From Suillus spraguei (taxonomy: Eukaryota > Basidiomycota > Agaricomycetes > Boletales > Suillaceae): a stretch of 64,000 bases of DNA. Below, piece by piece: positions 34,544 through 46,749 of the stretch. The stretch spans positions 124,001 through 188,000 of the forward strand of contig JABCPU010000057.1 in assembly GCA_016800925.1 (NCBI GenBank), written 5' to 3'. Within the stretch, counting starts at the first letter, position 1; every line of letters begins with the position of its first letter. The notes beneath the pieces were generated by a model. The model was not told the origin of the DNA. It ran no database searches and saw nothing but the letters and a program-made list of their open reading frames with translations. Position numbers and translations under genes: made by a program.

Positions 34544-35427
34544 ATGTCACTGGTAAGTTCCAATCATATGAGCATATAACGCACGCACACAGGACTGTCA
34601 ATCTAGATAAATGCCATTGTTTCCAGAGGATCCACAATTCTTGCTGAACACCAAGCTCCTGGGCAGCGAGACTTCTCGCATGGTGCATTGTTTTCCGTCT
34701 CATCGACATAATGCGCTTCTTGACATAGTGACATACATAGCTACGCAGACAATTCTTTCCAAGATCCCGCCGAACAACAGCAAGTTAACATACGTGTGGG
34801 AACAATACCTGTTTCATTACATTTCTGAGGGAGGCTTCACTTTTCTGGTCATGGCAGATGATTCTGCAGGAAGGTGAGACTTCTAACGTCCACATATATC
34901 TTTTGGTTAAATATTACTGTAGGAAGATGCCGTTCGCTTTCCTAGCGGACCTCCAGCGTAAAGTACGTTGCCACAGCACAATTTACCCCCTTATTCTAAT
35001 CCACATCGCAAAGTTTATCGAGCTCCCATCCTCCTCATCCGCTATACTAAGCTCTACCCCTGCATACGGACTTCAAGGCACCTTCTCTCCCACTATTGCC
35101 ACTCTCATGCACACGTACAACACTGCTCCTCCATCAGATGAAGTTGCTCGTGCTCAAGCGGAGCTGAACCAGGTCAAGGACATTATGGTCCAAAATGTCG
35201 AACAGATCCTCAGTCGTGGGGAGCGTATCGAGCTTCTTGTGGATAAGACCGACAACATGGCCACGCAGGCCACCGCATTCCGGCGCGGCGCCAGGACAGT
35301 GAGGCGGCAGATGTGGTGGAAGAATAAAAAGATATTGGCATTGAGCGTCTTTGTTGCGCTATTATTTTTGTATATCATTGTTGCTCAGTTCTGTGGGGCT
35401 GGCTTGCAGTGTGGCGCACAGTCTTGA
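34544..35427 (+). CDS. VAMP7/Nyv1-like R-SNARE with longin domain
   Basis: Vesicle SNARE that pairs with Q-SNAREs to fuse membranes at the vacuole/late endosome. Exons 34544-34552, 34607-34682, 34741-34873, 34923-34962 and 35014-35427 give 223 residues, the family's normal size. The first exon codes only MSL. The longin domain follows (NAIVSRGSTILAEHQ ... IPPNNSKLTYVWEQYLFHY ... FAFLADLQRK). Then come the SNARE motif (about residues 135-190, with the zero-layer arginine in QILSRGERIELL) and one C-terminal transmembrane segment (ALSVFVALLFLYIIVAQFC). The longin-domain frame is recovered only with the very short first exon, which matches the usual start of this family. The 3' end is duplicated immediately downstream. 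Confidence 0.9.
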
Positions 35428-35436
35428 GCATGTCAA

Positions 35437-35625
35437 GACTGACAACATGGCCTCGCAGGCCATCGCATCCCGGCGCGGTGCCAGGACAGTGAGGCGGCAG
35501 ATGTGGTGGAAGATATTGATATTGAGCGTCTTGGTTGCGCTATTATTTTTGTATATCGTTGTTGTTCAGTTCTGTGGGGCTGGCCTACAGTGTAGGGCTA
35601 CGCACAGTCTTGAACATGTCAATGG
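35437..35625 (+). repeat. Tandem duplicate of the SNARE gene's 3' end
   Basis: It repeats about 35246-35436, from the second half of the SNARE motif through the transmembrane segment and stop region. It has a 9-nt deletion and a 3-nt insertion, both keeping frame within the unit. The copy remains open (TDNMASQAIASRRGARTV to VVVQFCGAGLQC) but is not in frame with the gene. Confidence 0.8.
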
Positions 35626-36205
35626 TCGGGACTGCTTATTTACTTGTACTACTTAATATCCATATCCATATGTACTCCCTAGATTTATCGGCACTCATGG
35701 GCCCCAGACGATTTTATTGTTATATTTAGACTCGACATGTACTGTCTATGTTATAACGCCTTCATCAGATCCGAAAAGTTTGTCAAGGTTGCTTGCCAGC
35801 AGATTTTTACACATCTAGAGATGATGTAGATAAGATAACGTAAGCGGATCAGTACTAGATATAGTGAGTCGAAACACCCAAGGTGTTTATTTTTCTTCTT
35901 CAGAAAGAACTACCGCAAAGATTCTACCGACTGCATATGTGCATAACAAGTACAATACAAGTTTGGCATAACTCGAGACACTAACTAGCGACAATAGTAT
36001 CAGCATGTACGCCTCAGTCAGTACAACATCAAAAAACCATTATAAACACAATATTAGCTACACACTGGTGACCGGGGAATCCGCTCGGACTCGCTCGTAT
36101 AAATAAGTCCATGCACAGTCCACAAAAGAACCCATCGGCAGCAATGGGGAATCAAAAATCCAGAAGTGACAGTTGGTTAGTAAATCGGGGAAGTCATAAG
36201 ATTCA
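35626..36205. other. Short intergenic region between convergent genes
   Basis: Holds the 3' ends of the SNARE gene (plus) and RING gene A (minus). No gene or clear terminator motif seen. Confidence 0.3.
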
Positions 36206-38540
36206 TCAGTCTGCTCCAGCGGTGACCGGGTTAGACAACTTTGTCCTGCCTATACGCCGATCGCGATGGTAATCACGATGGTAAGGGTAAGCATCTGGTG
36301 GCACGTTGGTGGTATCCTTGAGCTGCTGCCACTCTGATTCCCGCTCGCGATCGCGATCCCTCTCCCTCTCCCTGCCCCGTTCACGCTCTATGCGCTCTCG
36401 TTCCTGCTCTCGTTGTCTTTCTCTCTCCCGCCTCTCCTTCTCCTGCTGCATTGCAACACTACTAGCATGGACCAGCGGCTTTGACACAACTGTAGCCGGG
36501 AATCCCTCTTCAGGACCAGGCACGGGAGTCATCGATTGACCTGCAGTGGAGTTTCTCCGTAACGGTGTATGCACACGTGAATTAGAATTCGTCTGCCTAG
36601 GTATCGTATTGGACGATGGAGGCGGTGGATATGGTGGGGGCATTGGCGACTCATCGCTATAAGACATCGCGATCTTGAGGGAGGATGATGCCATAGGGCT
36701 GTCCAGGATATCATAGAGCTGAGCGCGCAGGCGCTCGCGATCCTTGTCCCGAAAGTCGTCGGGCGCCATGATCTGGCGCGGTGCGACTTGGTCTTTCACC
36801 TTTGGCTCGTACGTATCTCCCGCGCGCATCTCGTAATCCCTACTACCACCATCAAATGAATCTCGTGAATTAGTGTCTTTCATCCGAGGCCCATATAAGC
36901 GGTCCGAGGAGTAGCGACGTGAGGGGGAGGAAGTGCGGCTGGACATATACGATGCGGACTGCTCCCGAGACATTCTGCGAGATGGTGAATGAGCACCGCT
37001 GCGTACCAAAGTGATTGAACGCTCAGTGGAATGATGACGTGAAGTAGATCCATCACGACTCGACATGATGATGTCATCACGAGGGCGAGATCGCGACAAC
37101 CCAGACCAGTTATCTGGGTTGACCGTGGAGACGGACGAAGATACGGAGGGATCGGTCAACTGACGAGATAACGAGGACCGAGGAATGGGAATAAGCTGAG
37201 ACGTAGTATCACCCATTGTTTGATCCTCGTCTGCGTCAGATCTCAATTCCGATTCCTTTTTGCTACAGGTCTTCTTTAAGTCGTCAATCTCATCTTCGTC
37301 CACCAGAGCGCGGAACGACTGGATTGCAGAAGGCCAAGTTCCGATCACCTGGGTGAGAGGAGACAAGTGGAACTCCTCTTCCTCGATAGCTTTCGCTTTC
37401 GCTTTGGCCTTCGCTCGTGCTTTGATGCTCAAAGGATCATCCTCGATCAACTTCTCAGGATGCTTCGGCTCCGTTGCATGAAGATACCGGACCTCGACTG
37501 GCCGTTGGAAATCAGGTAACGGGTTAAACGCAATCCTAGCGCGCGTGAGTTCCTCACGGAGAACCTTGTTCTCACGCATTGTGGCTTCGAACTGTGGCTG
37601 TCAGTAAAAGAGCACTCGCAGGAAACTACGAGATACTGACTTTGCTGATAATACAGATAAGTCCATAGAATACACGGACCAGAATACGACGAGCTCACCT
37701 TCTCCAAAATGCATTCAATTCATCGTAGTGTTCCCTCAAACTTTTCTCTACAGCAAGAGCAGTATCTTTCTCATCCTGTCGAATACGTTGTAGCTCCTCG
37801 TACTTCACTTGCAAATTCACGATGTCTGCCGTAAGGTGCGAGCGTACTTCCTCAAGAGCAATTTTTGCCTCGCAGATCCTTTCAGCTTCAGCCACCTTTT
37901 CCCGTTTCATTTCCTCAAGAGCAATTTCCACCACCCGAGTCTTTTCAACCTCAACCGCCTTGTCTTTTCTCATTTCCGCGAGATGACGTTGAGACTCGGC
38001 GAGGTTCCAAAGAAGCAGGGCGCTTACTTTCACAGGATTCTGCTAATCACGAAGAATCAGATGTAAGTGGGACCGGACAACATGAAAAACATACCTGATC
38101 AGCTGATTGTGACTTGTAGTACGTTCGACATTTCTCGATTACCCGACGAAGTTCAGGAAGTTTAGCTCCTTCTTTGACGACACGCGCGATATCGTTCTGA
38201 AGGGTACGAGCTTCGTCATCAGGAGGTGGTGCAGAAGCTTCAGGGTTTTCATGGACTTCTTCTATGGAGGCGGTCGTAATCGTAGGTGACTGCATATCAA
38301 TGTGAAGCCTGCGGATTTCCTGAGGGGAAAATCGAGTCCGACAAAGGGGACATATGTGGCGCAAAAGATGATCGAGACACCTTCGGATTGGTATGTTACG
38401 TGAAAAGACACGATCGATGAAACGAATACTAACTTTTGGCAGAATACATGCCCACAAGAGATCGAGTGTGGAGAATTCCCGCCAGTCGTATAGCCTTCCA
38501 TACAGACATCACAGGTAGAGGATTTGTTGAGTACCAACAT
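36206..38540 (-). CDS. RING-finger/coiled-coil protein A
   Basis: Likely E3 ubiquitin ligase. Exons on the minus strand: 38540-38434, 38380-38095, 38039-37699, a 4-nt microexon 37644-37641 (CAAA), and 37597-36206, giving 709 residues. The C3HC4 RING has ligands C10, C13, C29, H31, C34, C37, C46 and C49. A coiled coil (EMRKDKAVEVEKTR to LREHYDELNAFW) covers about residues 135-245. The rest is disordered, with a KARAKAKAKAKA run, many serines and an RERER tract near the C-terminus. Without the microexon, the third exon (ending in phase 2) and the last exon (phase 0) do not join in frame. It is a paralog of the gene at 41822-44671 with matching intron phases. Confidence 0.75.
37641..37644 (-). 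other. Predicted 4-nt microexon of RING gene A
   Basis: CAAA between acceptor TTATCAG and donor GTCAGT. It restores frame across a 101-nt gap. The downstream intron would be 43 nt, short but possible. Confidence 0.55.
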
Positions 38541-41500
38541 GGTTGAAAGATGATGGAGACTCGCTTGAGGATCGGGGAAAGGAGCGAATGAAGCCTACAG
38601 CAGCTCGATCGCCCACTTTAGCGAGGAGGTAGCGCGCAGGAAGGGAGGAAGGGACTTGTTAAGGACCCACTCGGGTATATGGGGGAAGGAAGGGATTTAA
38701 GCCAGCAAAGGCTTAAGGGCCAGACCTAACGTGCGTGGCAGGGCAGATAGTGTAATGGTGTGCAGGGGAGGAGCGAACACTCATAACGTTGAAGAGATTA
38801 TAAGAAGACACGAGGCAACTAAGCGACGTGAGATAGAACTTCGCCACTTCCTTGAGGCCCTGGACACAAACCTAGTACGTGAAATGATCGCATACTAAGT
38901 TGGCATGATCAATCACCTGGATGGAGCTTCCGATCTGAGTTCGAACGGCCACGATAAGAACTTCATGTGTGACCCGAGTCTTACCTTTAATGAAGCTTAG
39001 CAGGGAACGCTGAAGGGAATCAGTACCACTTGCCGGGATCGAGAGTTTGCACCGAATCGGCAGAATTAGATTCCTGGAAAACTGCGCATGGATAAAGCAG
39101 TGAGCAACCCCCCTTTACCGCATACATTCAATTTCGGCTGCCTGGCATGGAGAAGGGGTGTCTATGAACAATCAGTTCGTTTGGCAGGGCCGATCTCATG
39201 GCCTCAACCGGGCCGACACGGATAGTCAGTCCTCGTGGTTTCAGCGTTGCATAATAAGTCGCTGGTAAAACGTTTTGTCATGAGGTGCGGCAAAGAACGC
39301 ACACCTCAACGTGTTTCATTCGAGTCGTTTCGTTATACGTGACTTCCTTCCTTCGTGAGTCGTGATAACAGTGAACAAAAAGAATCACCTTCGCCGTTAG
39401 TGCAATATGGACTGAGCACGTGTCAACGTTGTAGCACGTGATATAGTACAACAACAGACTCTTGAACATGCCCCGCAAGGCTAGTTCTGACCTTGGGCAC
39501 TCTGGTTATTCTGGATTACCACTACGTTCCTTCTGGATTACCGTGAATTCCGGCATATTCATCAGGGGGAGTTGCCGACGGATGGCTGGAACATTTCACA
39601 TTCGATAATCTCAGATCATTCTGGAGGGTAAGTTTCTGTCATCAATTCGGTAGTGTCGCTCGAGGTCAAGGGTGATGTACTTGGGTGCTCGACGGCAAAC
39701 ATGGTGTTACGATATCGAAGCGACATGGGCGTCTGCCAAACTTTCAGAGGGCGCTACACGTATTTATACGTGGATACTATCCACAGGTTTCCTGCCAAAG
39801 ATATACTGGATTTAGATCCCCTTTACCTCAAGGCAGCTTCATTTCTCAACCTGAGAGGTTACCCATTAGAGAACGATACCTTGCTGACGCCTACTACTAA
39901 TACCCTTGACAGCAACCGTAATGCGTGATGCTCCATTGCTCCCTACTCTGGTTTCTGGAGATCTCCTTGATTCTGAAACGAACCGTTACATTGGGTCGTT
40001 GCCTCATACCATACCCTTCTCTTGGCCATCCCATCGGTCCCAATTTGTCTTATGAGTATGTTTTTTCGCCGGTGTGCCCTTCATTTGGACACCTAATTTA
40101 TCTGTATCGGCTTCTTATCCTGCGCGGGATGCTCCACCTCGGCACTCACAACCTTGCCGAATTCTTTCTCAACTACAGCAGATTGCATAGTTCAGCCCCA
40201 CGTTTATACCATCTCCCTCCCCTAAGTGCAGTGCCAAACTCCCGGACCATCTGCAACCCCTTAATCAATGCTTCGCTCTCAAGATAGCAAGAATGCTTCG
40301 GAGTCGACAATGCATCTCTTGCATCATACTTCGGAATTATATCGATCGATAAGCACATCGCCCATCGCGGTCATCTGGGTCTAATTGTCCATTTTCTCTC
40401 TTGGTATGGCTCTGCATTCTCGGCTCAACATCGCTTTGCGTATTCTCGACTTGGATCAGCCCCAGAGTTCAACTCCAGACCTATTTCAAGCATCCACACT
40501 GCGATAACCTCGGAGCTCGGCACGGACGTCATTCAGCACCGATGGACGATATCAGTTAATGCACCAACTGGAGTCTGGACGCAGATGGTTGCACTGCTGT
40601 CCGATATAGCATCTTTTCATTTCTATTATCTTCGAGATTAATCAGTTAGTACAGCCCAAGATAGGGAACTATTGGAAGATGTGCTATCGCTGTCAAGATT
40701 AATGTTAGCGACTGGGGAATTTTCCATGATGTGGTGTGATTCAGACCGTGCGTGCACGTCTAGGACCTCTAAAGCTTCAGCGTCTTTAGCTGTACACCGC
40801 ACACGTGTCAGTTGAGCAAACAATGAAGCATTACCGCCGTCCGTCTATCAAAGATCCGCGCCACTAAACGCAAAACCTATTTTAAACAGTCTGACGATCA
40901 AATTCGCAACTCCGAATTCCACCCGTCATCTCTGATGAAATCAACGGCAACGGCGTAATGATAACAGTTATGTACGATAATGGCGTACTTGCAACGTACA
41001 CGTACGCTAACACAGTCTTCTTAGTACTACTTCGCCCGTGTGGAGAGAATAAGCTTATCGGTCTACGCTGCGTTCATCGCGCACCCTTGGCCACGCACAT
41101 CACACGCGGTGACCGGAAACCTCGCGCTTTCACGACATAGTCAAATACACGATGTTCGCCAGTTCGGTTGATCCGCAGCATAAAGTACGAGGACCATTAG
41201 AAGGGAATGGAAGGGCCGCTATCTCAGCAATTAATATTAATCAATTGCATCGTCAACAGAAGGTTCCACGCAGGCACATCAGGGCGTAATCCAGACACTA
41301 TGTCAGGGGAGATTCAGATCAGTATCTTTTGCTGCACACTGTACACGCACAGCAAGAGAGCCTCATGCCCACCGGTCAATGTCAAGTGGCCATCGCCGCT
41401 GTAATGTTGTTTGTCCGATGTCCATGTCAATACACTTGATTCATCTCACAGCGGCTAGCGGGAAACCAGCATCAAAGAGCTTGTCGTCTCATGTCACGCA

Positions 41501-41821
41501 GATCGATGATCTCAAACCCCAGTATCATAGCACCGATTCCATCAAACCCCAATTCGATCCGCTCATCAAGTCAACAACAAGGCAGATTGCGGCAGTTGAA
41601 TGTCTATTACGACGTACACTAAATGACATACAAACAACCCGAGCAAAGGAGTTAGATAACACAACAAACGAACGTATGACAGGTAACAACAAACAGCGTC
41701 TATCTTAGGTTTATGGTAAGTAAAATGAGTGCGGTGAGAACAAAAAATCAGCGACAAAAAACAAACGGGGAAAAGGAGGATAATCCAGATTCCAGATAAA
41801 AAGAACCACACGAATACATCA
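38541..41821. other. Intergenic, no supported gene
   Basis: Scattered ORFs of 60-120 codons on both strands, without domains or splice-consistent extensions. About 39650-40620 has several longish plus-strand frames and might be a decayed gene, but I could not assemble or name one. The promoters of RING gene A (left) and the 3' flank of RING gene B (right) lie at the ends. Confidence 0.3.
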
Positions 41822-44671
41822 TCATGTACGATTAGCCCACATATGCACGATATTAGGCCCGCCAACGACTGGGGTAGGAGCGACGATCTGTGGGCCATTG
41901 GTATTCCCTAAAGGACCATGCCCCCCACTTGTGAAAGAACCTTGTCCGGTGTTTGTAGACGGACCATGCGTGGTACTTGTAAAAGAACCACCCCCTGCGC
42001 CTGTCAAAGGACGCGCGGCGTGATCGTGCATTGAAACCGAGGCATCAAAATGGAGCGATAGCGCGTTGCTATTCGTATATGAAGAACTGCCGCTGGGAAC
42101 GCGCGTTATTGTCCCTTCCTCGTATCCCCTTGGTTGTGATGTTTGTCGACGATGATAAGTACGCTGGGTGCGAGAGGATTGGACATGGGGGACACGATTT
42201 GGGCGAGAGGTGTGATTGGGAGGGTGAGAAGTAGGGTTTGGTGCGTGTGGGGTGGAACTTGGTGGAAAAGAAGTACGACTCGCAGCATACGAGGACTGTG
42301 CACGATACCTCCACTCCTCATCCCGCACCGCATAATCCGCATCCCCTCCATCTTCAAGAATAAGACCCAATGCATCTTGTCCAGCATTAGGCACAGGTAT
42401 GATGGGTGTTACGCTGATATCTTCACCGTCTTCATCTGTTGTTTCTTCGTCTGGTTCTAGGCGACCTATTATAGACTCGCCGGTAACGCTCCCCTGCCCA
42501 CGCACGCCCCCGTTGTGCAGACCCAAGAGGCCAAGGTGATCCATACTGCCTGCTCGTGAGGTGGACATGGTTCCCCACGTGGTGGCACTTCTTGGGCTTT
42601 CTACGTCTGGGGTCGGATCTAGGGGAGGGATAAGTGCTCGGGGTCTGGGCATGCGAATTTGTGTGTCGGTGGGACGGGATGGTGCGCCGCCGTTAAGACG
42701 GGCAGAGCCAGCTGCACTGTCATTCAAACGCGCCAATCCTGCCGCTACATTCCCATTCGACATCGATGAGCTAACATCGAAACCAAGAACCTGGCCAACA
42801 CTCTGCACCGCCGCTCGACGTCCCACACCATTATCAGGCGGCGGCGTACCAAGTAAAGGTACATCTGAAAGATCTCTGGAATCATTCTCCGCTCGGACTG
42901 CCTGACCAACGTTCTGCACCGTCGCTCGACGTCGCATACCATTCTCAGCTGGTGGCGAACCAAATGAATGTAAATCTGGATAACCTCTAGGGACATTATC
43001 CGTTCGAGTCGTCTCAGTCGCAGCCCGCCTGAGAGCGGGTCGTACCCGAGGCATAGGCGTCGTATGATCGTCTCCCGAAGAGCCGGCAAAGCCCAGAACA
43101 TCGGTGACTTGTTCTGGTGATTGCGTCTCTAACAACGGAAATGCCCTTTCGTTGCCACCAGTCGACGATATGTACGGAGCACTGCTTAGTTGGTAGCCGG
43201 ATTCGTACCCTGAGCCATAGCCTGAGACGTAAGCTGCGGCAGAGGCTAGCCGCGTAGATGGATCATTCACTGCATCCACACTGACACTAATATTGCTCCT
43301 CTCTTTGCGTCTTAGCTCTCTCTCGTCATCGGACCGCCGATCCTCGATAACGAGGGGGCGTGCTGCCCAGGTAGGAGAAGGGTTTGCACGGATAGTACTG
43401 GGAGGGATGTGTGCTCCGCGGGTCGTGATATTTATTTTCGGCTGAGACTCACGTGCGCGGCTGTGTATGGATGATGCATGGGGTCGTCGCGTGTTGTCTG
43501 TCCAGTGTTCCTCTACCCGAGGGACCTCGGGAGGTCTGGTATTGGATATAGATAGGGGCTTTGGGGGATGCTTGTGGGATGAGCTTGTCCCCTTAGTTCC
43601 TGAGGCGTGGGCATCGCCATTGACATGTGTGTTGTTATCCCGTGAAGGTGGTGCGGGGTATGGAACAGCGCCGCCTAGGAGAGGGTCGAGACCTCCGCCA
43701 GGCCTTGCAAAGGTCGGAAATCGATCGATTGGCAAGGGCTCTGGAGGCGGAGGGAGGGGATTGCTGGTGTTGCTACTATATCGGGGTTTCGGATTTCTAA
43801 GGTTTTCCAGCTCAGAATGTAATTGGGACAGCTACGAGGACGTCAGGTAAGTCCGATGTAAATGCCGTTGAAACAAATGATCACCTCTCTACATAGAGAA
43901 GTTATTTAGGAAAATATTCGCTAACTTACGATTGGTGACTCACAGAGCATGTTCATTCTCTATTTCTTGAATCCTTAAAAGCAGACTTTCTTCAACTGCA
44001 CGAGATGTTTTGGAGTCGTGGTCTGCATTTCGCTTGTTGTTCCGAAGTTGGCTTCGCAGACGACGATATTCTGCTTTTTCACGCTCACTCTGATCTTGAA
44101 GAGCTTTATATCGCTGAAGGGAAGTCACGGCAGCTCGAAGAGCCATATGCTGAAAAAATTCGCAAGTGAGAAATTGGGAAAGAATCGAATTGGCACTAAG
44201 GGCCGCTATACGCGGGACTTACAGAATTAGGGTCATCCGGTTGAGACTGCAGCCATTCCTGCACTTCGGTGACTACTTCAACGACATCTGCCTCAGGGGT
44301 ATCTTCGCCTGAGACCAGAGCTATCCGCTGGAGGAGGAGACTGGCATGAGCATCGATAGCATTCTGTTCAGCATTATCTAGTTCGGGTGGATTCGCAAGG
44401 TGAAGTTTCTTGACACGATCTGACTGGAAAGGTTTTCGGCAAAGTGGGCATGCACTTGGTAATAAGGAGCGAAGGCACCTGGGATTGAAGAGTCGGATAT
44501 GAGAGGAGAGACATGAATATTGGTGGCCGCAAGCTGGCCGGGAGTATGAACGCACGTGAGACAGAAGATGTGACCACAAGCGATTGCATGTGGAGAATTA
44601 GCGGGTTCTGAAGAGATAGAATAGGGATCGAGGCAGACGTCACAACAACTTGCAGGATGGACGACAAGCAT
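41822..44671 (-). CDS. RING-finger protein B with long disordered tail
   Basis: Likely E3 ubiquitin ligase. Exons on the minus strand: 44671-44556, 44478-44223, 44149-43944, microexon 43888-43885 (AGAG), and 43831-41822, giving 863 residues. The C3HC4 RING has ligands C10, C13, C32, H34, C37, C40, C49 and C52. A coiled coil follows (AAVTSLQRYKALQDQ to RIQEIENEHALELSQLHSELENL). The roughly 600-residue tail is rich in S, P, G, T and R with internal repeats (for example RRRATVQNVGQAVRAEN / RRAAVQSVGQVLG; GGGSFTSTTHG / GQGSFTSGGHG). The two introns around the microexon are 55 and 53 nt with good branch sites (CTAAAT and CTGAC). A decayed copy of its 5' part is at 10098-11015. Confidence 0.8.
43885..43888 (-). 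other. Predicted 4-nt microexon of RING gene B
   Basis: AGAG between acceptor CTATGTAG and donor GTGATC. It joins the phase-2 third exon to the phase-0 last exon. The same bases and both splice sites are kept in the relic near 10245. Confidence 0.7.
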
Positions 44672-45009
44672 ACCTAGTTCGTAACAAAGTTTGTCTACCA
44701 CATGTCTATGAGGGCGGTGTCAACGTGCACATGCCTGTATACTTACACCGCTATGATGACTCAGCGAGTACTTGATGGGCTTAACGCCGCTAAGTCATCA
44801 TATTCGCTACCAAGTACTGTTTCATGGTACTATCACGCTGAAGGCTGATATATCTATATCGCACCTGGAAGCGGGAGCTGTTCACGCTGTGACCCTGTAT
44901 TGCATTCGTTTTGCGACCCTCAGGTTGTATCTACAGTTACATCGGTGGAAATTTTTCCAAGTAACTAGACTCCCTTTTCAGTGACTTTCTGAGACCTTGA
45001 TTTCGTTAG
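44672..45009. other. Spacer upstream of RING gene B
   Basis: Probable promoter of RING gene B (minus). About 44765-45005 is shared with about 11570-11870 and 27530-27715. No gene. Confidence 0.35.
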
Positions 45010-46124
45010 AATGAAGATGATGACAAGTTGGCAAGTAGTACGGCAAATTTAGGTTCGGGTATTTGTAGAGATGGTACAATCCTTGGGGTGAAGATATCTT
45101 GGTTGGCGCAAGCTATCAAACAGACCATGTGAGTAGTTAAGTAAAAAGTTATCGACATCCTTGCTGACCCATTGTATCGGCAACTGTCTGATGCATAGTG
45201 TGTGTATTCACCCTTAACATCCTTGGTGACAATTACAAATTCCCATGCGAGTCCGTCCGTCACACAGAAGCGAACCGTATCTTTCCTGAAGTGCGTAGTA
45301 AGCAGTGCAATCTCATATTATAAAAACTCACACTTTGAAAGTTCCATCAACGCCAACGCTCAACCGACAACCTCCGGTCCACGATCCCACAGATTTCTGC
45401 GGATAATAAAGAAGATTTGATTCGTTGTTACGGTTGCAGCTACCTGACAAACATGCGTTTCGAGCAATCTCGCTATAATGGACACCGAGTAAATATGAGC
45501 CACTGTGCAACACATAAGAAACGAACGTTGGAGATTTGCATCAACTTGAGCAATACCTCGTACGTTGACTTGGGATGGCGGAACGGAGGTGATATTGGCA
45601 GCGTTATTTGAGGAAACATGACCACATCGTAACCTTCTTCTGAATGGGAGCAATATCATAGCCTGTTGTGGTTGCCACCACTGTCACGTTTGGTGGTAAT
45701 TTTGGCAATTGACATAAGAATAGGATCAATGATTTTTTCACCTTGGTTCTTTTCCGAATAATCAGTAACGACCTAACTTATCAGGGCTGCACTCAGCCTT
45801 ATGTTGATGTAGTGAAAGATATCCTTGATTCGGATATGAAGAGAGGTAAGCTCATTTTCGACACTTCGATTTTAGTAGACAATAATTCATGGATGGCTTC
45901 AGGAAAGAAAGCCAAACTTCGCCTGGAAACTTGAATGCCTAGATTTTTGAGGTCTGTCCAAGTCATAGATGCGTGAGTTTATATGAGCTTAGAACAATTG
46001 GTGGAGGAATAATATGCACCTTTCTTGGGGCTTGCCTTGGCTCGCCACTTCCCCTCTCCACTGGTGCCTCCACATTTCTTCCTGTCCCTTTAATACCATT
46101 GGATTCGTCAAGAAGTAGATCCAT
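45010..46124 (-). pseudogene. Multicopy family of unknown function, copy 3
   Basis: Third copy of the family at 11880 and 27690. Exon 1 (ATG 46122-46124, MDLLLDESNGIKGTG to APRK) is open. The exon 2 start is altered by a deletion of the acceptor region. The third exon has TGA where the other copies have TGG (NRL-stop-YCSHSEEGYD), and the TGDVEG segment is deleted. Inactive as it stands. Confidence 0.5.
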
Positions 46125-46749
46125 TGCTACCTCGCGTGATTCGAGATTGGTGTTGAAATTAGCAAACAGAGTACTCCCCTTCAATTGAGCAGTGCAGAGA
46201 GCGGAGCCGAACTCCCTACTAAATAATATTGCTCAGCGAACTATTGATTTATCGCGGAGCAAGGTTAGTTGTCATGCTGTGCAAGCAAAATGCACCAAAA
46301 TGACAGAAGCTCGTAAGACACAGGGTTCTGTAAAGGCACCGATCAAAGGCTGCACTTGAGACGGAAGTTCCGTTCATCACGAATACTAGGTTGCATAAAA
46401 CAGATGCAATGGAACATCCAACCACCAACTTCATGGAGAGACCTTGCACTGTGTCTAGTGCAAAACGAAGGTGATCATGATAATATACCGCGAGTTTGAC
46501 CCTAACCCTATTACGGCTTCGGAAAAGGAAATTTTTTCTGCAAAGTGCATAACTGCCGTGAAACTGCTAGTTGGCCGCCGTCATCGCGTACTGCAATTTT
46601 CTGATGCAGATTGATTGTCAACCCTGTTCATTACAGGGTTGACGTATTCGGGAGAATTCCTGTGAGCTCCTCTTACAGGCACGTGTTCGTTAAAAATCAC
46701 ATAAAAAAGGCTGGACAAATTTCATAACTCCCAGTCCAGTTTCACCTGA
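46125..46749. other. Upstream region of the F-box gene
   Basis: Contains the segment shared with 27107-27410 and two telomere-like units (CCCTAACCCTA, 46500-46510). The F-box promoter should be here; a tataaaaaagg-like motif near 46700 is a weak candidate. Confidence 0.35.

Noticed and set aside
34611..34877. 88-codon ORF starting MPLFPEDPQF
   Set aside because: It overlaps the SNARE longin exons in the wrong frame; the spliced frame matches the family.
39653..40287. Possible gene with frames containing ILDLDPLYLKAASFLNLRG
   Set aside because: Could not be extended by splicing, and no family was recognised.
42031..43850. Several plus-strand ORFs of 67-127 codons
   Set aside because: Shadows of the long repetitive last exon of RING gene B on the minus strand.
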